Origin: CALAMD01 sp035301025
GTDB lineage: Bacteria > Bacillota > Bacilli > Bacillales > Amphibacillaceae
Direction: 5' to 3'
DNA length: 17,784 nt
Assembly (NCBI GenBank): GCA_035301025.1
Contig: DATGUV010000147.1
Location: 1-17,784, forward strand
Of the stretch, positions 1-8,241 are shown in pieces (within the stretch, counting starts at the first letter, position 1; each line of letters opens with the position of its first letter). A program made the translations under genes and the position numbers. Under the pieces are notes generated by a model. That model searched no databases. It was not told the DNA's origin and saw only the letters and a program-made list of their open reading frames with translations.

Positions 1-24
1 TAAATAAGAAAGGGAGTGATTCAT

Positions 25-327
25 TTGGATGAATTCTTACATGATCACCCAAGTAAACCAAGAACACGGGATGAAAAGGAAAAAGTTATGAACCGTTTAA
101 AACGAATTGAAGGACAAGTTCGTGGCATACAAAATATGGTAGAAGATGATCGATACTGTGTGGATATTTTAGTACAAATCAGCGCCATCCAGTCCGCATT
201 AAAAAATGTAGGCTTCGCGGTTACGGAAAGACATATTCATCATTGTGTAAGTGATGCGGTGAAACAAGGCGAGGGTAAAGAAACAATTGACGAATTAATG
301 AGTGTATTAAAACAGTTTTCTAAGTAA
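25..327 (+). CDS. csoR: CsoR-type copper-sensing transcriptional repressor
   Basis: Small all-helical DNA-binding repressor that releases operator DNA when it binds Cu(I), so derepressing the copper efflux genes that follow. The CsoR core NRLKRIEGQVRGIQNMVEDDRYC is clear, and the Cu(I) ligand set C-H-x3-C is intact (C48, H73 and C77 counted from an upstream GTG at 16; C45, H70, C74 from the TTG). The frame is open from GTG at 16, but the ribosome binding site AAGGGAGTG (10-18) overlaps that GTG; TTG at 25 sits about 7 bases after it, so I place the start there (100 aa, close to the B. subtilis CsoR length). It is 12 bases upstream of copA and clearly in one operon. Its promoter and operator are outside the window. 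The intact Cys-His-Cys set argues against a formaldehyde (FrmR) or nickel (RcnR) sensor. Confidence 0.93.
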   Translation: MDEFLHDHPSKPRTRDEKEKVMNRLKRIEGQVRGIQNMVEDDRYCVDILVQISAIQSALKNVGFAVTERHIHHCVSDAVKQGEGKETIDELMSVLKQFSK

Positions 328-339
328 GGAGGGAATAGG

Positions 340-2724
340 ATGAGTGAAACAAATCATGCAACAATAGGCATTACAGGAATGACTTGTGCTTCTTGTTCCA
401 ATCGTGTTGAAAAAACATTAAATAAAATGGACGGTGTGACAGCGCAAGTTAATTTAACAACGGAAAAAGCGACAATCGATTTTGACTCAGAAAAATCCTC
501 ATTAGAAGAGATTACGAAGAAAATTGAAAATATCGGTTATGGGGTTGTAATGGAAACCATCGAATTAGATGTGTTTGGAATGACATGTGCAGCGTGTTCC
601 ACTCGGATTGAAAAAGTATTAAATAAGCAGGATGGAATAGATCATGCAACCGTAAACTTAACGACAGAAACGGCATCGATTGAGTATAATCCAGCACTCT
701 TAGACACGCAAGAAATAATAGAAAAAATTAAACATATAGGCTATGATGCAAAACCAAAGGCAGAAGCTGCAGAAAAACAAACACATAAAGAAAAAGAAAT
801 GAAACATATGCAGATAAAATTAATCATTGCTGCTGTTTTATCTGCACCACTATTAGTAACCATGCTTGTTCATTTATTTAATATGAACATACCAAGTATA
901 TTCATGAATCCATGGTTTCAATTTGCTTTAGCGACACCCGTTCAATTTATCATTGGATGGCAGTTTTATGTAGGTGCATATAAAAACCTTCGTAATGGCG
1001 GAGCGAATATGGACGTGCTTGTAGCATTAGGTACAAGTGCTGCCTATTTCTATAGTTTATATGAATCCTTTAAAACAATTGGGAATCCAGCAAACGAACC
1101 ACATTTGTATTTTGAAACGAGTGCAGTATTAATCACGCTCATTTTATTTGGTAAATATTTAGAAGCACGAGCAAAAAATCAAACAACGAACGCCCTATCT
1201 TCACTTCTCAATTTACAGGCGAAAGAAGCCCGTGTGATTAGAGATGGGGAAGAGATGATGATTTCCGTTGAAGATGTTGTAGTCGAAGATCGGTTAGTTG
1301 TTAAACCGGGAGAGAAGATACCTGTAGATGGACGTGTCGTGAAGGGGAGAACCTCTGTAGATGAATCCATGTTGACCGGGGAATCTATTCCAATTGAAAA
1401 GGATATCGATGCAACCGTTATTGGTTCAACGATCAACAAAAATGGAACCATTGAAATGGAAGCAACAAAGGTTGGAAAAGATACGGCACTAGCATCGATT
1501 GTGAAGGTAGTGGAAGATGCTCAAGGCTCAAAGGCACCTATCCAGCGTCTTGCCGATGTTATTTCCGGTTATTTCGTTCCAATCGTTGTTGTGATTGCTA
1601 TGTTAACATTTACAGTTTGGATAACTTTTGTTCAGCCAGGTGAATTTGAGCCTGCATTAGTTGCATCTATTGCTGTATTAGTAATTGCCTGTCCATGTGC
1701 ATTAGGGCTTGCGACTCCTACTTCAATCATGGTAGGAACTGGAAAAGCAGCGGAGAACGGAATTCTTTTTAAAGGTGGGGAACACTTGGAACGAACTCAC
1801 CAATTAGAGACAATTGTGCTTGATAAAACGGGAACAATTACGAAAGGAAAACCTGAAGTTACCGATTTTACAGGTGATGCGGAAGCCTTACAACTACTTG
1901 CAAGTGCAGAAAAAGGTTCAGAACATCCACTTGCAGAAGCAATTGTCTCCTATGCAACGGAGCAAGATGTTGATTTACTAGAAGTTGATGATTTTTCTGC
2001 TATACCTGGGCACGGTATTAAAGCAACTATTTCCAATCATGATATTCTTGTAGGTAATCGAAAATTAATGAAGGATCATGATGTAGCAGAGGGTGATGCA
2101 GAACAAGAATTAGTTGATTATGAAGTAGAAGGAAAAACAGCGATGCTAATTGCTATTGATGGAAAGTATCGCGGAGTAGTTGCTGTTGCAGACACGATTA
2201 AAGAAACAGCACCACAAGCAATTAAAGAGTTAAAAGACCAAGGACTAGAAGTTATCATGTTAACGGGAGATAATGAGCGAACAGCACAAGCAATTGCAAA
2301 ACAAGTCGGCATTACTGAAGTAATCGCTCAAGTGTTACCCGAGGAAAAAGCAGATAAAATAAAAGAGATCCAGCTTCAAGAGAAAAAGGTAGCGATGGTT
2401 GGTGATGGGGTAAATGACGCTCCAGCATTGGCGATTGCAGATATTGGAATTGCCATTGGTACAGGAACCGAAGTTGCCATTGAAGCTGCAGATGTAACGA
2501 TTCTTGGTGGGGAACTTCTCCTTATTCCAAAAGCAATGAACATAAGTCACGCAACGATTAAAAATATCCGTCAGAATTTATTTTGGGCATTCGGCTATAA
2601 TACAGCAGGAATCCCTGTTGCAGCCATTGGATTACTTGCTCCGTGGATCGCTGGCGCCGCAATGGCTTTAAGTTCAGTGAGTGTTGTTTCTAACTCCCTT
2701 CGTTTAAAACGAGTGAAACTTTGA
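340..2724 (+). CDS. copA: Cu(I)-exporting P1B-type ATPase
   Basis: Membrane pump that exports Cu(I) from the cytoplasm using ATP. At 794 aa it has the usual length for Bacillus CopA. Two N-terminal heavy-metal-associated domains carry GMTCASC (C16, C19) and GMTCAAC (C83, C86). After the first helices come the actuator TGE (346-348), the transmembrane metal site CPC (C451, C453), the phosphorylation site DKTGT (D495), the P1B-specific SEHP (H529) and the hinge GDGVNDAP (688-695). All key residues are present, so it should be functional. The CPC motif together with the CsoR and CopZ neighbours points to Cu(I) rather than zinc or cadmium. The ATG at 340 follows TAAGGAGGGA by about 8 bases. It lies between the copper repressor and the copper chaperone and should be induced by copper. 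Confidence 0.97.
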   Translation: MSETNHATIGITGMTCASCSNRVEKTLNKMDGVTAQVNLTTEKATIDFDSEKSSLEEITKKIENIGYGVVMETIELDVFGMTCAACSTRIEKVLNKQDGIDHATVNLTTETASIEYNPALLDTQEIIEKIKHIGYDAKPKAEAAEKQTHKEKEMKHMQIKLIIAAVLSAPLLVTMLVHLFNMNIPSIFMNPWFQFALATPVQFIIGWQFYVGAYKNLRNGGANMDVLVALGTSAAYFYSLYESFKTIGNPANEPHLYFETSAVLITLILFGKYLEARAKNQTTNALSSLLNLQAKEARVIRDGEEMMISVEDVVVEDRLVVKPGEKIPVDGRVVKGRTSVDESMLTGESIPIEKDIDATVIGSTINKNGTIEMEATKVGKDTALASIVKVVEDAQGSKAPIQRLADVISGYFVPIVVVIAMLTFTVWITFVQPGEFEPALVASIAVLVIACPCALGLATPTSIMVGTGKAAENGILFKGGEHLERTHQLETIVLDKTGTITKGKPEVTDFTGDAEALQLLASAEKGSEHPLAEAIVSYATEQDVDLLEVDDFSAIPGHGIKATISNHDILVGNRKLMKDHDVAEGDAEQELVDYEVEGKTAMLIAIDGKYRGVVAVADTIKETAPQAIKELKDQGLEVIMLTGDNERTAQAIAKQVGITEVIAQVLPEEKADKIKEIQLQEKKVAMVGDGVNDAPALAIADIGIAIGTGTEVAIEAADVTILGGELLLIPKAMNISHATIKNIRQNLFWAFGYNTAGIPVAAIGLLAPWIAGAAMALSSVSVVSNSLRLKRVKL

Positions 2725-2757
2725 TCAAACAACCAATTTAAAGGAGGTGAAGTGGCA

Positions 2758-2961
2758 ATGGAAAAGACATTACATGTACAAGGAATGACATGCGGTCACT
2801 GCAAAATGGCCGTTGAAGGAGCTTTAACAAAACTAGCAGGTGTATCAAAGGCGGAAGTTGACTTAGATGCAGGACAAGTTGCTATTTCTTTTGATGAATC
2901 ACAAGTAAATGAGGATACGATGAAAGAAGCTATTGAAGAGCAAGGCTATGATGTTGATTAA
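2758..2961 (+). CDS. copZ: Copper chaperone CopZ
   Basis: Cytosolic Cu(I) chaperone of about 67 aa, a single heavy-metal-associated domain that hands copper to the N-terminal domains of CopA. The metal loop is GMTCGHC (C12, C15 counted from ATG 2758), and the C-terminal EEQGYDV matches the CopZ family pattern. The frame also opens at GTG 2752, but AAGGAGGTGA (2741-2750) is much better spaced for ATG 2758, so that start is preferred. It is 33 bases after copA, the last gene of the operon, and is followed at once by an intrinsic terminator. Confidence 0.95.
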   Translation: MEKTLHVQGMTCGHCKMAVEGALTKLAGVSKAEVDLDAGQVAISFDESQVNEDTMKEAIEEQGYDVD

Positions 2962-2968
2962 ATATAAA

Positions 2969-3004
2969 AAAGCTGGTTTCTTTTTTTGAAAACCAGCTTT
3001 AATT
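2969..3004 (+). terminator. Intrinsic terminator of the csoR-copA-copZ operon
   Basis: An 11-bp perfect stem, AAAGCTGGTTT (2969-2979) with AAACCAGCTTT (2990-3000), closes the copper operon 7 bases after the copZ stop. The loop is itself T-rich. The downstream T tract is short and broken, so the complementary orientation may terminate as well or better. Confidence 0.8.
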
Positions 3005-3149
3005 ATTTAATTTAACAGTAGGGAAAATCTTATAACATATATATACTTGAAGACTACTTAGGGTGGAAACAAGAAAGGCAGCAAAAATATTCAATCTGAT
3101 TATCTTCAAACGAATATTGCGATACATTTATTTTTAGAAGAGGGAGTAA
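3005..3149. other. Gene-free stretch with a possible decayed reading frame
   Basis: No complete gene is visible. A plus-strand frame without a start codon, ending at the TAA at 3168-3170, reads protein-like (SDYLQTNIAIHLFLEEGVKK) and a neighbouring frame gives LEDYLGWKQERQ. They may be a frameshifted remnant of an old gene, but I cannot assign a family and chance is not excluded. Confidence 0.25.
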
Positions 3150-3192
3150 AAAAAGAGCTCAAACCTTAAACAATAAAGGTTTAGCTCTTTTT
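3150..3192. terminator. Bidirectional intrinsic terminator
   Basis: A long stem pairs AAAAAGAGCT (3150-3159) with AGCTCTTTTT (3183-3192) and AAACCTT (3161-3167) with AAGGTTT (3176-3182), with one bulged C at 3160. Read on the minus strand it ends in a run of T and lies about 100 bases after the stop of the minus-strand reductase gene, for which it is the likely terminator. On the plus strand it also has a T5 tail. Confidence 0.8.
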
Positions 3193-3291
3193 ACATGTGA
3201 ATTCTTTCCCGCGACATGCACACGGTTCCATCTAATGAGAAATATGCATCAGGTAACGTATCCAGGGATTGCAGGACACATATCTTATATG

Positions 3292-4008
3292 TTAAACAGA
3301 CTGCTCAAAGGATAAAAAGTTTGGAAGTTGTTTTTCTCGTTTGTCCAACATAATTTGTTCTGGTGAAATATTGTTTTGACGTAAAATCTCAATATTTTCT
3401 AACAGGAATTCATCACTTCCAACGACATAGAAAATACCATCTGTATCTGTTGCTAATTCATTTACGCGCATATAGTATTCTTCCCGATTGTCAACGAATT
3501 CGGAAATGAAATTTTTATCGGTTTGGGATGTAAAAGTGTCTGTGAATAGGAAGTGCCTTGATGAATCGATATTTAATGAGTGCATGTGGCTAATATCATC
3601 CATCTGGTTGAAATAATCAAGTACAAGTGGTCTGAAAGTAGCTAGCCCAACACCAGATGAGAGTAGATAGACATGTTTGTTTTCACGTTTTAAAGGTACG
3701 TTGGAATGGGTTTTAAATAAAGCAATTTCACTACCAACTTCAAGGCTTCTTAATTGCTCTTTATACTCAGAGCATAAATCGCGTATACGTGTAGTGATTC
3801 CAATGGTCTGTTCTTGGGGTAATGTCATAATAGACATATGTCGAATAAGTCCACGGTTTGGTTTGTCTCCATGATTAAATCCTTCTAAAGCTAAATGAGT
3901 ATGGGCACCTTCTTCCCAAGTAAAACCTTCCGGGCATTCTAATTGATATGTAACAACATCAGGGGATTCCTGAATAATTTCTTGAATAGTCGTCCAGTAA
4001 ATTTGCAT
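3292..4008 (-). CDS. Ferredoxin reductase-like FAD/NAD(P)H oxidoreductase, Fur-controlled
   Basis: A 238-aa cytosolic flavoprotein of the ferredoxin-NADP reductase superfamily. An N-terminal FAD-binding barrel has EGAHTHLAL (33-41) and the flavin motif RHMS (56-59). The NAD(P)H half has SSGVGLATFRPL (117-128) in the place of the GxGxxxxRP pyridine nucleotide loop and the late motif VVGSDEFL (195-202). No 2Fe-2S Cys cluster or globin domain is present. The frame runs further upstream to 4080, but that part holds the promoter; ATG 4008 follows AAAGGAGA at a good distance. A Fur box in the promoter means expression under iron limitation, so a role in reducing a ferric siderophore, haem-derived iron or a ferredoxin is plausible. 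The exact substrate is not readable from sequence. Confidence 0.8.
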   Translation of the reverse strand: MQIYWTTIQEIIQESPDVVTYQLECPEGFTWEEGAHTHLALEGFNHGDKPNRGLIRHMSIMTLPQEQTIGITTRIRDLCSEYKEQLRSLEVGSEIALFKTHSNVPLKRENKHVYLLSSGVGLATFRPLVLDYFNQMDDISHMHSLNIDSSRHFLFTDTFTSQTDKNFISEFVDNREEYYMRVNELATDTDGIFYVVGSDEFLLENIEILRQNNISPEQIMLDKREKQLPNFLSFEQSV

Positions 4009-4051
4009 ATAAGATTCTCCTTTATTTGTTATTTTTAATAATCTAATATCT

Positions 4052-4080
4052 ACTATACAGGAAATGATAATCATTCTCAA
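4052..4080 (-). promoter_or_regulatory. Sigma-A promoter with a Fur box in the spacer
   Basis: On the minus strand, -35 TTGAGA (4075-4080), a 17-base spacer and -10 TATAGT (4052-4057) form a near-consensus promoter. The plus-strand bases 4065-4079 read TGATAATCATTCTCA, matching the Bacillus Fur 7-1-7 box TGATAATnATTATCA with one mismatch. The box overlaps the -35 and most of the spacer, so Fur-Fe binding should block RNA polymerase directly. Confidence 0.85.
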
Positions 4081-4138
4081 TCAAATGACCTCAACATAGT
4101 CTATAATGCCTCTTAAAATTGGGAGGATATTCGTTTGT

Positions 4139-4288
4139 TTATACGGCTATGATTATGTAATGGAGTCCACATAATGCTGCGAAAATGTTTTGCATGTCCC
4201 CTTTATCGGTCCGCAATCTAGAAAATACTTTCTTCAGCATTGGGATCTGTAACAGAATGAAAAATAGGTAGAAACATTCTTTGTTACA
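4139..4288 (-). pseudogene. Possible gene remnant, unassigned
   Basis: A minus-strand frame runs from inside the repeat element (4289-4408) to a stop at 4139-4141. The part outside the repeat reads ILLQIPMLKKVFSRLRTDK and continues GDMQNIFAALCGLHYI, which looks like a genuine C-terminal coding fragment, but it has no start of its own and no ribosome binding site. It may be the tail of an old gene interrupted or truncated by the repeat. No family was recognised. Confidence 0.25.
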
Positions 4289-4408
4289 TGAGTGAATTTC
4301 ATAATCACCCCAATTAGCTATTTGAGTACAACATAGAGTTTCAAAGGACTTAGCGGAATTGCATATTGTAAGGACAAAACATAACATACGTATGATGAAA
4401 TTCGTTCA
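4289..4408 (+). repeat. Palindromic intergenic element, copy 1 (120 bp)
   Basis: The ends are inverted: TGAGTGAATTTCAT at the left and ATGAAATTCGTTCA (4395-4408) at the right, 12 of 14 positions pairing. The interior shares with the other two copies GTTTCAA (4338-4344) and CGGAA (4354-4358), nine bases apart, followed by CATAACAT. It lies between the Fur-controlled gene and the tetR promoter. It encodes nothing and resembles a miniature inverted-repeat element. Confidence 0.8.
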
Positions 4409-4416
4409 AATAACCA

Positions 4417-4445
4417 TTGTAAATGACTCCGATTTCATTTATACT
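4417..4445 (+). promoter_or_regulatory. Putative sigma-A promoter of the tetR operon
   Basis: TTGTAA (4417-4422), a 17-base spacer and TATACT (4440-4445). The transcription start would fall near 4452, just before the palindromic operator at 4461-4479. The promoter begins only 9 bases after repeat copy 1. Confidence 0.6.
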
Positions 4446-4460
4446 TGTATATAACATGCA

Positions 4461-4479
4461 TAGACTGACAGTCGGTCTA
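4461..4479 (+). promoter_or_regulatory. Palindromic operator, probable TetR binding site
   Basis: TAGACTGACAGTCGGTCTA is a 19-base inverted repeat (TAGAC-Y-GAC / GTC-R-GTCTA around a central base). It lies just after the expected transcription start and just before the tetR ribosome binding site, the typical place for autorepression by a TetR-family protein. Confidence 0.7.
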
Positions 4480-4491
4480 AAGGAGGAGCCT

Positions 4492-5121
4492 ATGGTTCGA
4501 TCAGAAGAGGCAATCGAGCGGAAAAATGAAATTTTACATGTAGCCGAAAGATTGTTTAATCAAAAGGGATATGATGCTACAAGTACGAATGATATTTTAA
4601 ATGAAATTGGTATTGCAAGAGGAACACTGTATTATCATTTTAAAAATAAAGAAGCGATTATGGATGGGGTGATTACTCGATATATTCAGAGAATCATTAG
4701 CCGTGTCCAAAGTGTATGTGATCAAAAAGAGATACATGCCACTGAGCGACTACTATTAGCTATTGGTGCATTAAATATATCAGAAGATGTCTCAGATGAT
4801 GTCATGACACATATTCATCAACCTCAAAATGCCTTAATGCACCAAAAAATCGAAGCTGCACTATTTCAGAAAGTGACTCCACTACTCGCAATGATTATTC
4901 AAGATGGTGTAGAAGGTGGTGTTTTCGAAACAGATTATCCGTATGAAAGTGTAGAAATGTTATTTATGTATGCTGTTTTCATCTTTGATGAAGGAAACAA
5001 TAAGCTGTCAAAAAAAGAACAACTCACAAGAAAAAATGCTTTTTCTTACAATGTCGAACGCATTCTTGGAATGGAACATGGAGCGATGGAAAAGCCGTTA
5101 AAGAACATATTCAAAGGATAG
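4492..5121 (+). CDS. TetR/AcrR family transcriptional regulator
   Basis: A 209-aa regulator that probably represses its own operon until a ligand binds. The N-terminal TetR DNA-binding domain is typical: helix 1 ERKNEILHVAERLFNQKGYD (9-28), then the helix-turn-helix with TSTNDILNEIGIARGTLYYH (30-49) and FKNK (50-53). The C-terminal ligand domain is divergent, as is normal. The frame is open from 4423, but ATG 4492 follows AAGGAGGAGCCT and the upstream part contains the promoter and operator, so 4492 is chosen. It is 10 bases upstream of the ABC permease gene, which makes the transporter operon its likely target. The inducer is unknown; a drug, a lipid or an envelope-active compound is a guess from the transporter type. 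Confidence 0.9.
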   Translation: MVRSEEAIERKNEILHVAERLFNQKGYDATSTNDILNEIGIARGTLYYHFKNKEAIMDGVITRYIQRIISRVQSVCDQKEIHATERLLLAIGALNISEDVSDDVMTHIHQPQNALMHQKIEAALFQKVTPLLAMIIQDGVEGGVFETDYPYESVEMLFMYAVFIFDEGNNKLSKKEQLTRKNAFSYNVERILGMEHGAMEKPLKNIFKG

Positions 5122-5131
5122 GGGAAATCGT

Positions 5132-7447
5132 ATGTATATCCGGATGATCTATAACGATTTACGTGCAAACAAACTCGTTAGTAGTGCAATCATGTTATTT
5201 ATAATGATTGCGACTACATTAGTGAGTATTGTAGGAATCATTTCTATTCAACTGATTGGTTCGTTAAATATGTTGATGAATCAAGCTCAAGTTCCTGATG
5301 TTTTGCACATGCACCAAGGAGAAGTGAATGAAAAGCGTATGGAACAATTTGCCAATGATCATGAGAATGTAAAAGACTTTCAGATTCTAGATTTTTTGAC
5401 TATTCCAGGTGCTCACATACAACTTGGTGATACAAATTTAATGGACAGTGTACAAGACAATGGATTTTCTACTCAAAGTTCAAAATTTGATTACTTGTTA
5501 GATATGCACGGGGAGCCAATCCAGCCAAAAGAAGGAGAATTATATGTTCCAATTGGACATATGAAAAACGGAGATGTGCAGGTTGGAGATAAGACGGTAA
5601 TTGCTGGAGAAACATTTCTTGTAGCGGGATTTTTAAGAGATGCCCAGATGAACTCACCATTAGCTACTTCCAAACGTTTTCTAGTTCACGAAGAAGACTA
5701 TAAAAAATTAGTGCCCAAGGGTTCCACGGAATATTTAATTGAATTTCGCCTAAAAGATGCCTCTAAAACAAATGAGTTTGAAACATCCTATATGAATGCA
5801 GGATTGGAGGCAAATGGACCAAGTATCACAAAGGATTTATTTTTCGTTATTAATGGATTATCAGATGGAGTTATGATTGTACTTATTTTGTTTGTTGGGT
5901 GTTTAATTATTGTAATCGCATGTATGTGTATTCGTTTCGCAATATTAACAAAAATAGAGGAAGATTTTCGGGAAATTGGAACGATGAAAGCTATTGGATT
6001 ACGAGATAAGGATATTAAGAAAATGTATATAGCAACATACCTTATTCTCACAGCTTTTGGTTGTTTCATTGGTGTAATGCTATCTTTTATTGTCAGTGAT
6101 CCATTGCTTGAGAATATTCGTTTGTACATGGGAATAAGAAAGGAAAGTTTTGCGCCTGTATATGTTTCGGTAGCAGGGGGAGCTATTATTTTCTTACTTG
6201 TTATAGCATATGTATATGTATTGTTACGACGGTTTAAAAAAATATCGATAGCTACTGCAATTCATGTAGGAAAACCTATGGGAAAAGAGAGGGGTAGTTC
6301 TCGTTTTTCTTTAAGTGCACAGCGTATTTTACCCACAAATATATATGTAGGGTTAAAAGATGTATTTTCACGTAAACGCCTATATACTACAATGCTATTA
6401 GTAATTGTTCTATCAAGTTTTATTATGATTATTCCTTGGAACACATATCAAACTATTTCATCACCTGAATTCACAAAACATATTGGTTTTGGACAAATAG
6501 ACGTACTCATAAATATGAATGATCAAAATGTTGATTCAAATGAGGAGGAAGAAATAAAAACATATCTTGAAAATAATTCGTCGATTGATCAATTTGTAGT
6601 AATGACGTCAAAGTCTTTTATGGCAGTAAAAGAAGACCATGTAGAGGAAAAAATCATTATTGAACTCGGTGAACATGATGCATTTCCCATTGAATATATA
6701 GAAGGAAAAGCACCTACACTTCAAGATGAAATTGCTTTATCTTCTATGAACGCATCTGAATTTGAGAAGAATGTGGGTGATATTTTAGAGATTGTTGTAA
6801 ATAAAGAGCGAAGAGCCTTTCGCGTCACGGGAATATACTCCAATGTATTAAATGGTGGAAAAACTGCTAAGGCAACAATTGTAGCTGAGGACGCACCAAC
6901 CATGTGGAAAAGTTATTATATTCAAGTGGATTCTAAAGAGCTTATAGAAAAGACTGTAGATCATCTATCAAGTAGATTTCCTTTTGTAAAAGTCACTGAC
7001 GTGCAACAGCATAAGCAACAAGTATTTGGCAACACTATTTCCTCGATTCAATTAGCAGCGTTTGTCGCTCTGCTTGCGTCATTATTAATTACGGGTCTCA
7101 TTTGTACGCTATTTATGCGGTTATTAGTTGCGAAAGATCGCCTGGAAATAGGAATTCTTAAAGCAATAGGATATACAAATAAAGATATATCCAAACAATA
7201 TGCTACAAGAAGTATTGGTGTGCTCATTGGAGGCGTTATTATTGGTAGTGTGTTAGCGAATACTGTTGGCGAATGGATCATTATAAAATTATTTTCGACT
7301 CTTGGAATTGAAGGACTTGCATTGCAAAGTCACCCATATATTTATGTAGGATTTCCGGTAATGATGCTCATAGTTACGTTGATAGCGACGCAAATAGGAA
7401 CAAATCAGATAGGAAAGACAACAATTACGGACCATATAAAGGAGTAG
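5132..7447 (+). CDS. ABC transporter permease with two FtsX domains
   Basis: A 771-aa membrane protein with a duplicated FtsX/MacB-type layout. TM1 is at about 17-41, followed by an extracellular domain of about 200 residues, then TM2-4 (about 249-271, 298-321, 343-366). The second half repeats this with TM5 (417-438), another extracellular domain and TM6-8 (637-662, 693-721, 734-755). Both halves carry the cytoplasmic coupling segment just after their second helix (EIGTMKAIGLRDKDI and EIGILKAIGYTNKDI), the part that contacts the ATPase. Such permeases usually move or extract lipids, lipoproteins or peptides, or act in antimicrobial resistance, by mechanotransmission. It starts 10 bases after tetR and ends 3 bases before the ATPase gene, so these are one transport unit. 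The substrate is not known. Confidence 0.9.
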   Translation: MYIRMIYNDLRANKLVSSAIMLFIMIATTLVSIVGIISIQLIGSLNMLMNQAQVPDVLHMHQGEVNEKRMEQFANDHENVKDFQILDFLTIPGAHIQLGDTNLMDSVQDNGFSTQSSKFDYLLDMHGEPIQPKEGELYVPIGHMKNGDVQVGDKTVIAGETFLVAGFLRDAQMNSPLATSKRFLVHEEDYKKLVPKGSTEYLIEFRLKDASKTNEFETSYMNAGLEANGPSITKDLFFVINGLSDGVMIVLILFVGCLIIVIACMCIRFAILTKIEEDFREIGTMKAIGLRDKDIKKMYIATYLILTAFGCFIGVMLSFIVSDPLLENIRLYMGIRKESFAPVYVSVAGGAIIFLLVIAYVYVLLRRFKKISIATAIHVGKPMGKERGSSRFSLSAQRILPTNIYVGLKDVFSRKRLYTTMLLVIVLSSFIMIIPWNTYQTISSPEFTKHIGFGQIDVLINMNDQNVDSNEEEEIKTYLENNSSIDQFVVMTSKSFMAVKEDHVEEKIIIELGEHDAFPIEYIEGKAPTLQDEIALSSMNASEFEKNVGDILEIVVNKERRAFRVTGIYSNVLNGGKTAKATIVAEDAPTMWKSYYIQVDSKELIEKTVDHLSSRFPFVKVTDVQQHKQQVFGNTISSIQLAAFVALLASLLITGLICTLFMRLLVAKDRLEIGILKAIGYTNKDISKQYATRSIGVLIGGVIIGSVLANTVGEWIIIKLFSTLGIEGLALQSHPYIYVGFPVMMLIVTLIATQIGTNQIGKTTITDHIKE

Positions 7448-7450
7448 ACA

Positions 7451-8209
7451 ATGGAAAAAGTTATAGAAGGAATTCATATGAACAAATCTTATCAAGTTGG
7501 TAAAGACATGCAACATGTCCTAAAGGATGTATCTGTCACCATCTATCAAGGTGAATTTGTTTCTGTCATGGGACCTTCAGGATCTGGTAAGTCTACATTA
7601 TTGTATGCACTCAGTGGAATGGAATCTATTGATAATGGAAGGATTCAATTTAATCAGCAGAATTTGAATAGGTGCAATAATATTGAACTGTCTGATATAC
7701 GCAGACGGCAGATGGGATTTGTTTTCCAGCATCCTGTATTTTTAAAAAACATTACAGTAATGGATAACATTATTCTCCCAAGCATGCGTGACAACCGAAA
7801 GAAACGTAAGCAACTTGTTAAAAGAGCATACCGTCTATGCGAACAAACGGGAATAGCTCATGTAGCCAAGCAAATGCCTTATCAACTTTCTGGAGGACAG
7901 TTACAAAGAGCGGGGATATGCCGTGCACTCCTACATCAACCAATCATGTTATTTGGAGACGAACCAACAGGGGCACTAAACTCCACTGCTGCTCAGGACA
8001 TAATGAATTACTTTCAACAGGCGAATAATAATGGAACAACAATTTTACTCGTAACTCATGATACGAAGGTGGCTGCACAATGTGAACGGATATTATTCAT
8101 GAATGATGGAGGTATTGTTGACGAATTACAGTTAGGAAAACGTGTTGAGACGGATATGAATGATCGGATTAAAAAAGTGACGAAAAAGATGCTTGAAGCA
8201 GAAGTATAA
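7451..8209 (+). CDS. ABC transporter ATP-binding protein (MacB/LolD type)
   Basis: A 252-aa ATPase for the FtsX-type permease just upstream. Walker A GPSGSGKST (41-49), Q-loop VFQH, signature LSGGQ (146-150), Walker B with the catalytic glutamate in LFGDEPTGALN (E171) and the switch histidine in LLVTHD (H203) are all present, so it should hydrolyse ATP. The order and the DEPTGALN motif are typical of the LolD/MacB/FtsE subfamily that partners FtsX-like permeases. It begins 3 bases after the permease stop, with its ribosome binding site (AAAGGAG) overlapping the permease stop, consistent with translational coupling. Confidence 0.95.
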   Translation: MEKVIEGIHMNKSYQVGKDMQHVLKDVSVTIYQGEFVSVMGPSGSGKSTLLYALSGMESIDNGRIQFNQQNLNRCNNIELSDIRRRQMGFVFQHPVFLKNITVMDNIILPSMRDNRKKRKQLVKRAYRLCEQTGIAHVAKQMPYQLSGGQLQRAGICRALLHQPIMLFGDEPTGALNSTAAQDIMNYFQQANNNGTTILLVTHDTKVAAQCERILFMNDGGIVDELQLGKRVETDMNDRIKKVTKKMLEAEV

Positions 8210-8241
8210 ATTCACATGTGCAGATGCAAGGAGGAATGAAC

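Noticed and set aside
16..24. GTG at 16 as the csoR start
   Set aside because: The ribosome binding site overlaps this codon; TTG at 25 in the same frame is correctly spaced.
1179..1451. Minus-strand open frame inside copA
   Set aside because: A low-complexity shadow of the well-supported copA gene, without a ribosome binding site; the other antisense frames inside genes were rejected for the same reason.
4009..4080. Longer N-terminus for the minus-strand reductase
   Set aside because: The extension covers the -10, -35 and Fur box, and ATG 4008 has its own good ribosome binding site.
4423..4491. Upstream ATG for the TetR gene
   Set aside because: The extra residues would be read through the -10 and operator, and the TetR domain begins normally from ATG 4492 with its strong ribosome binding site.
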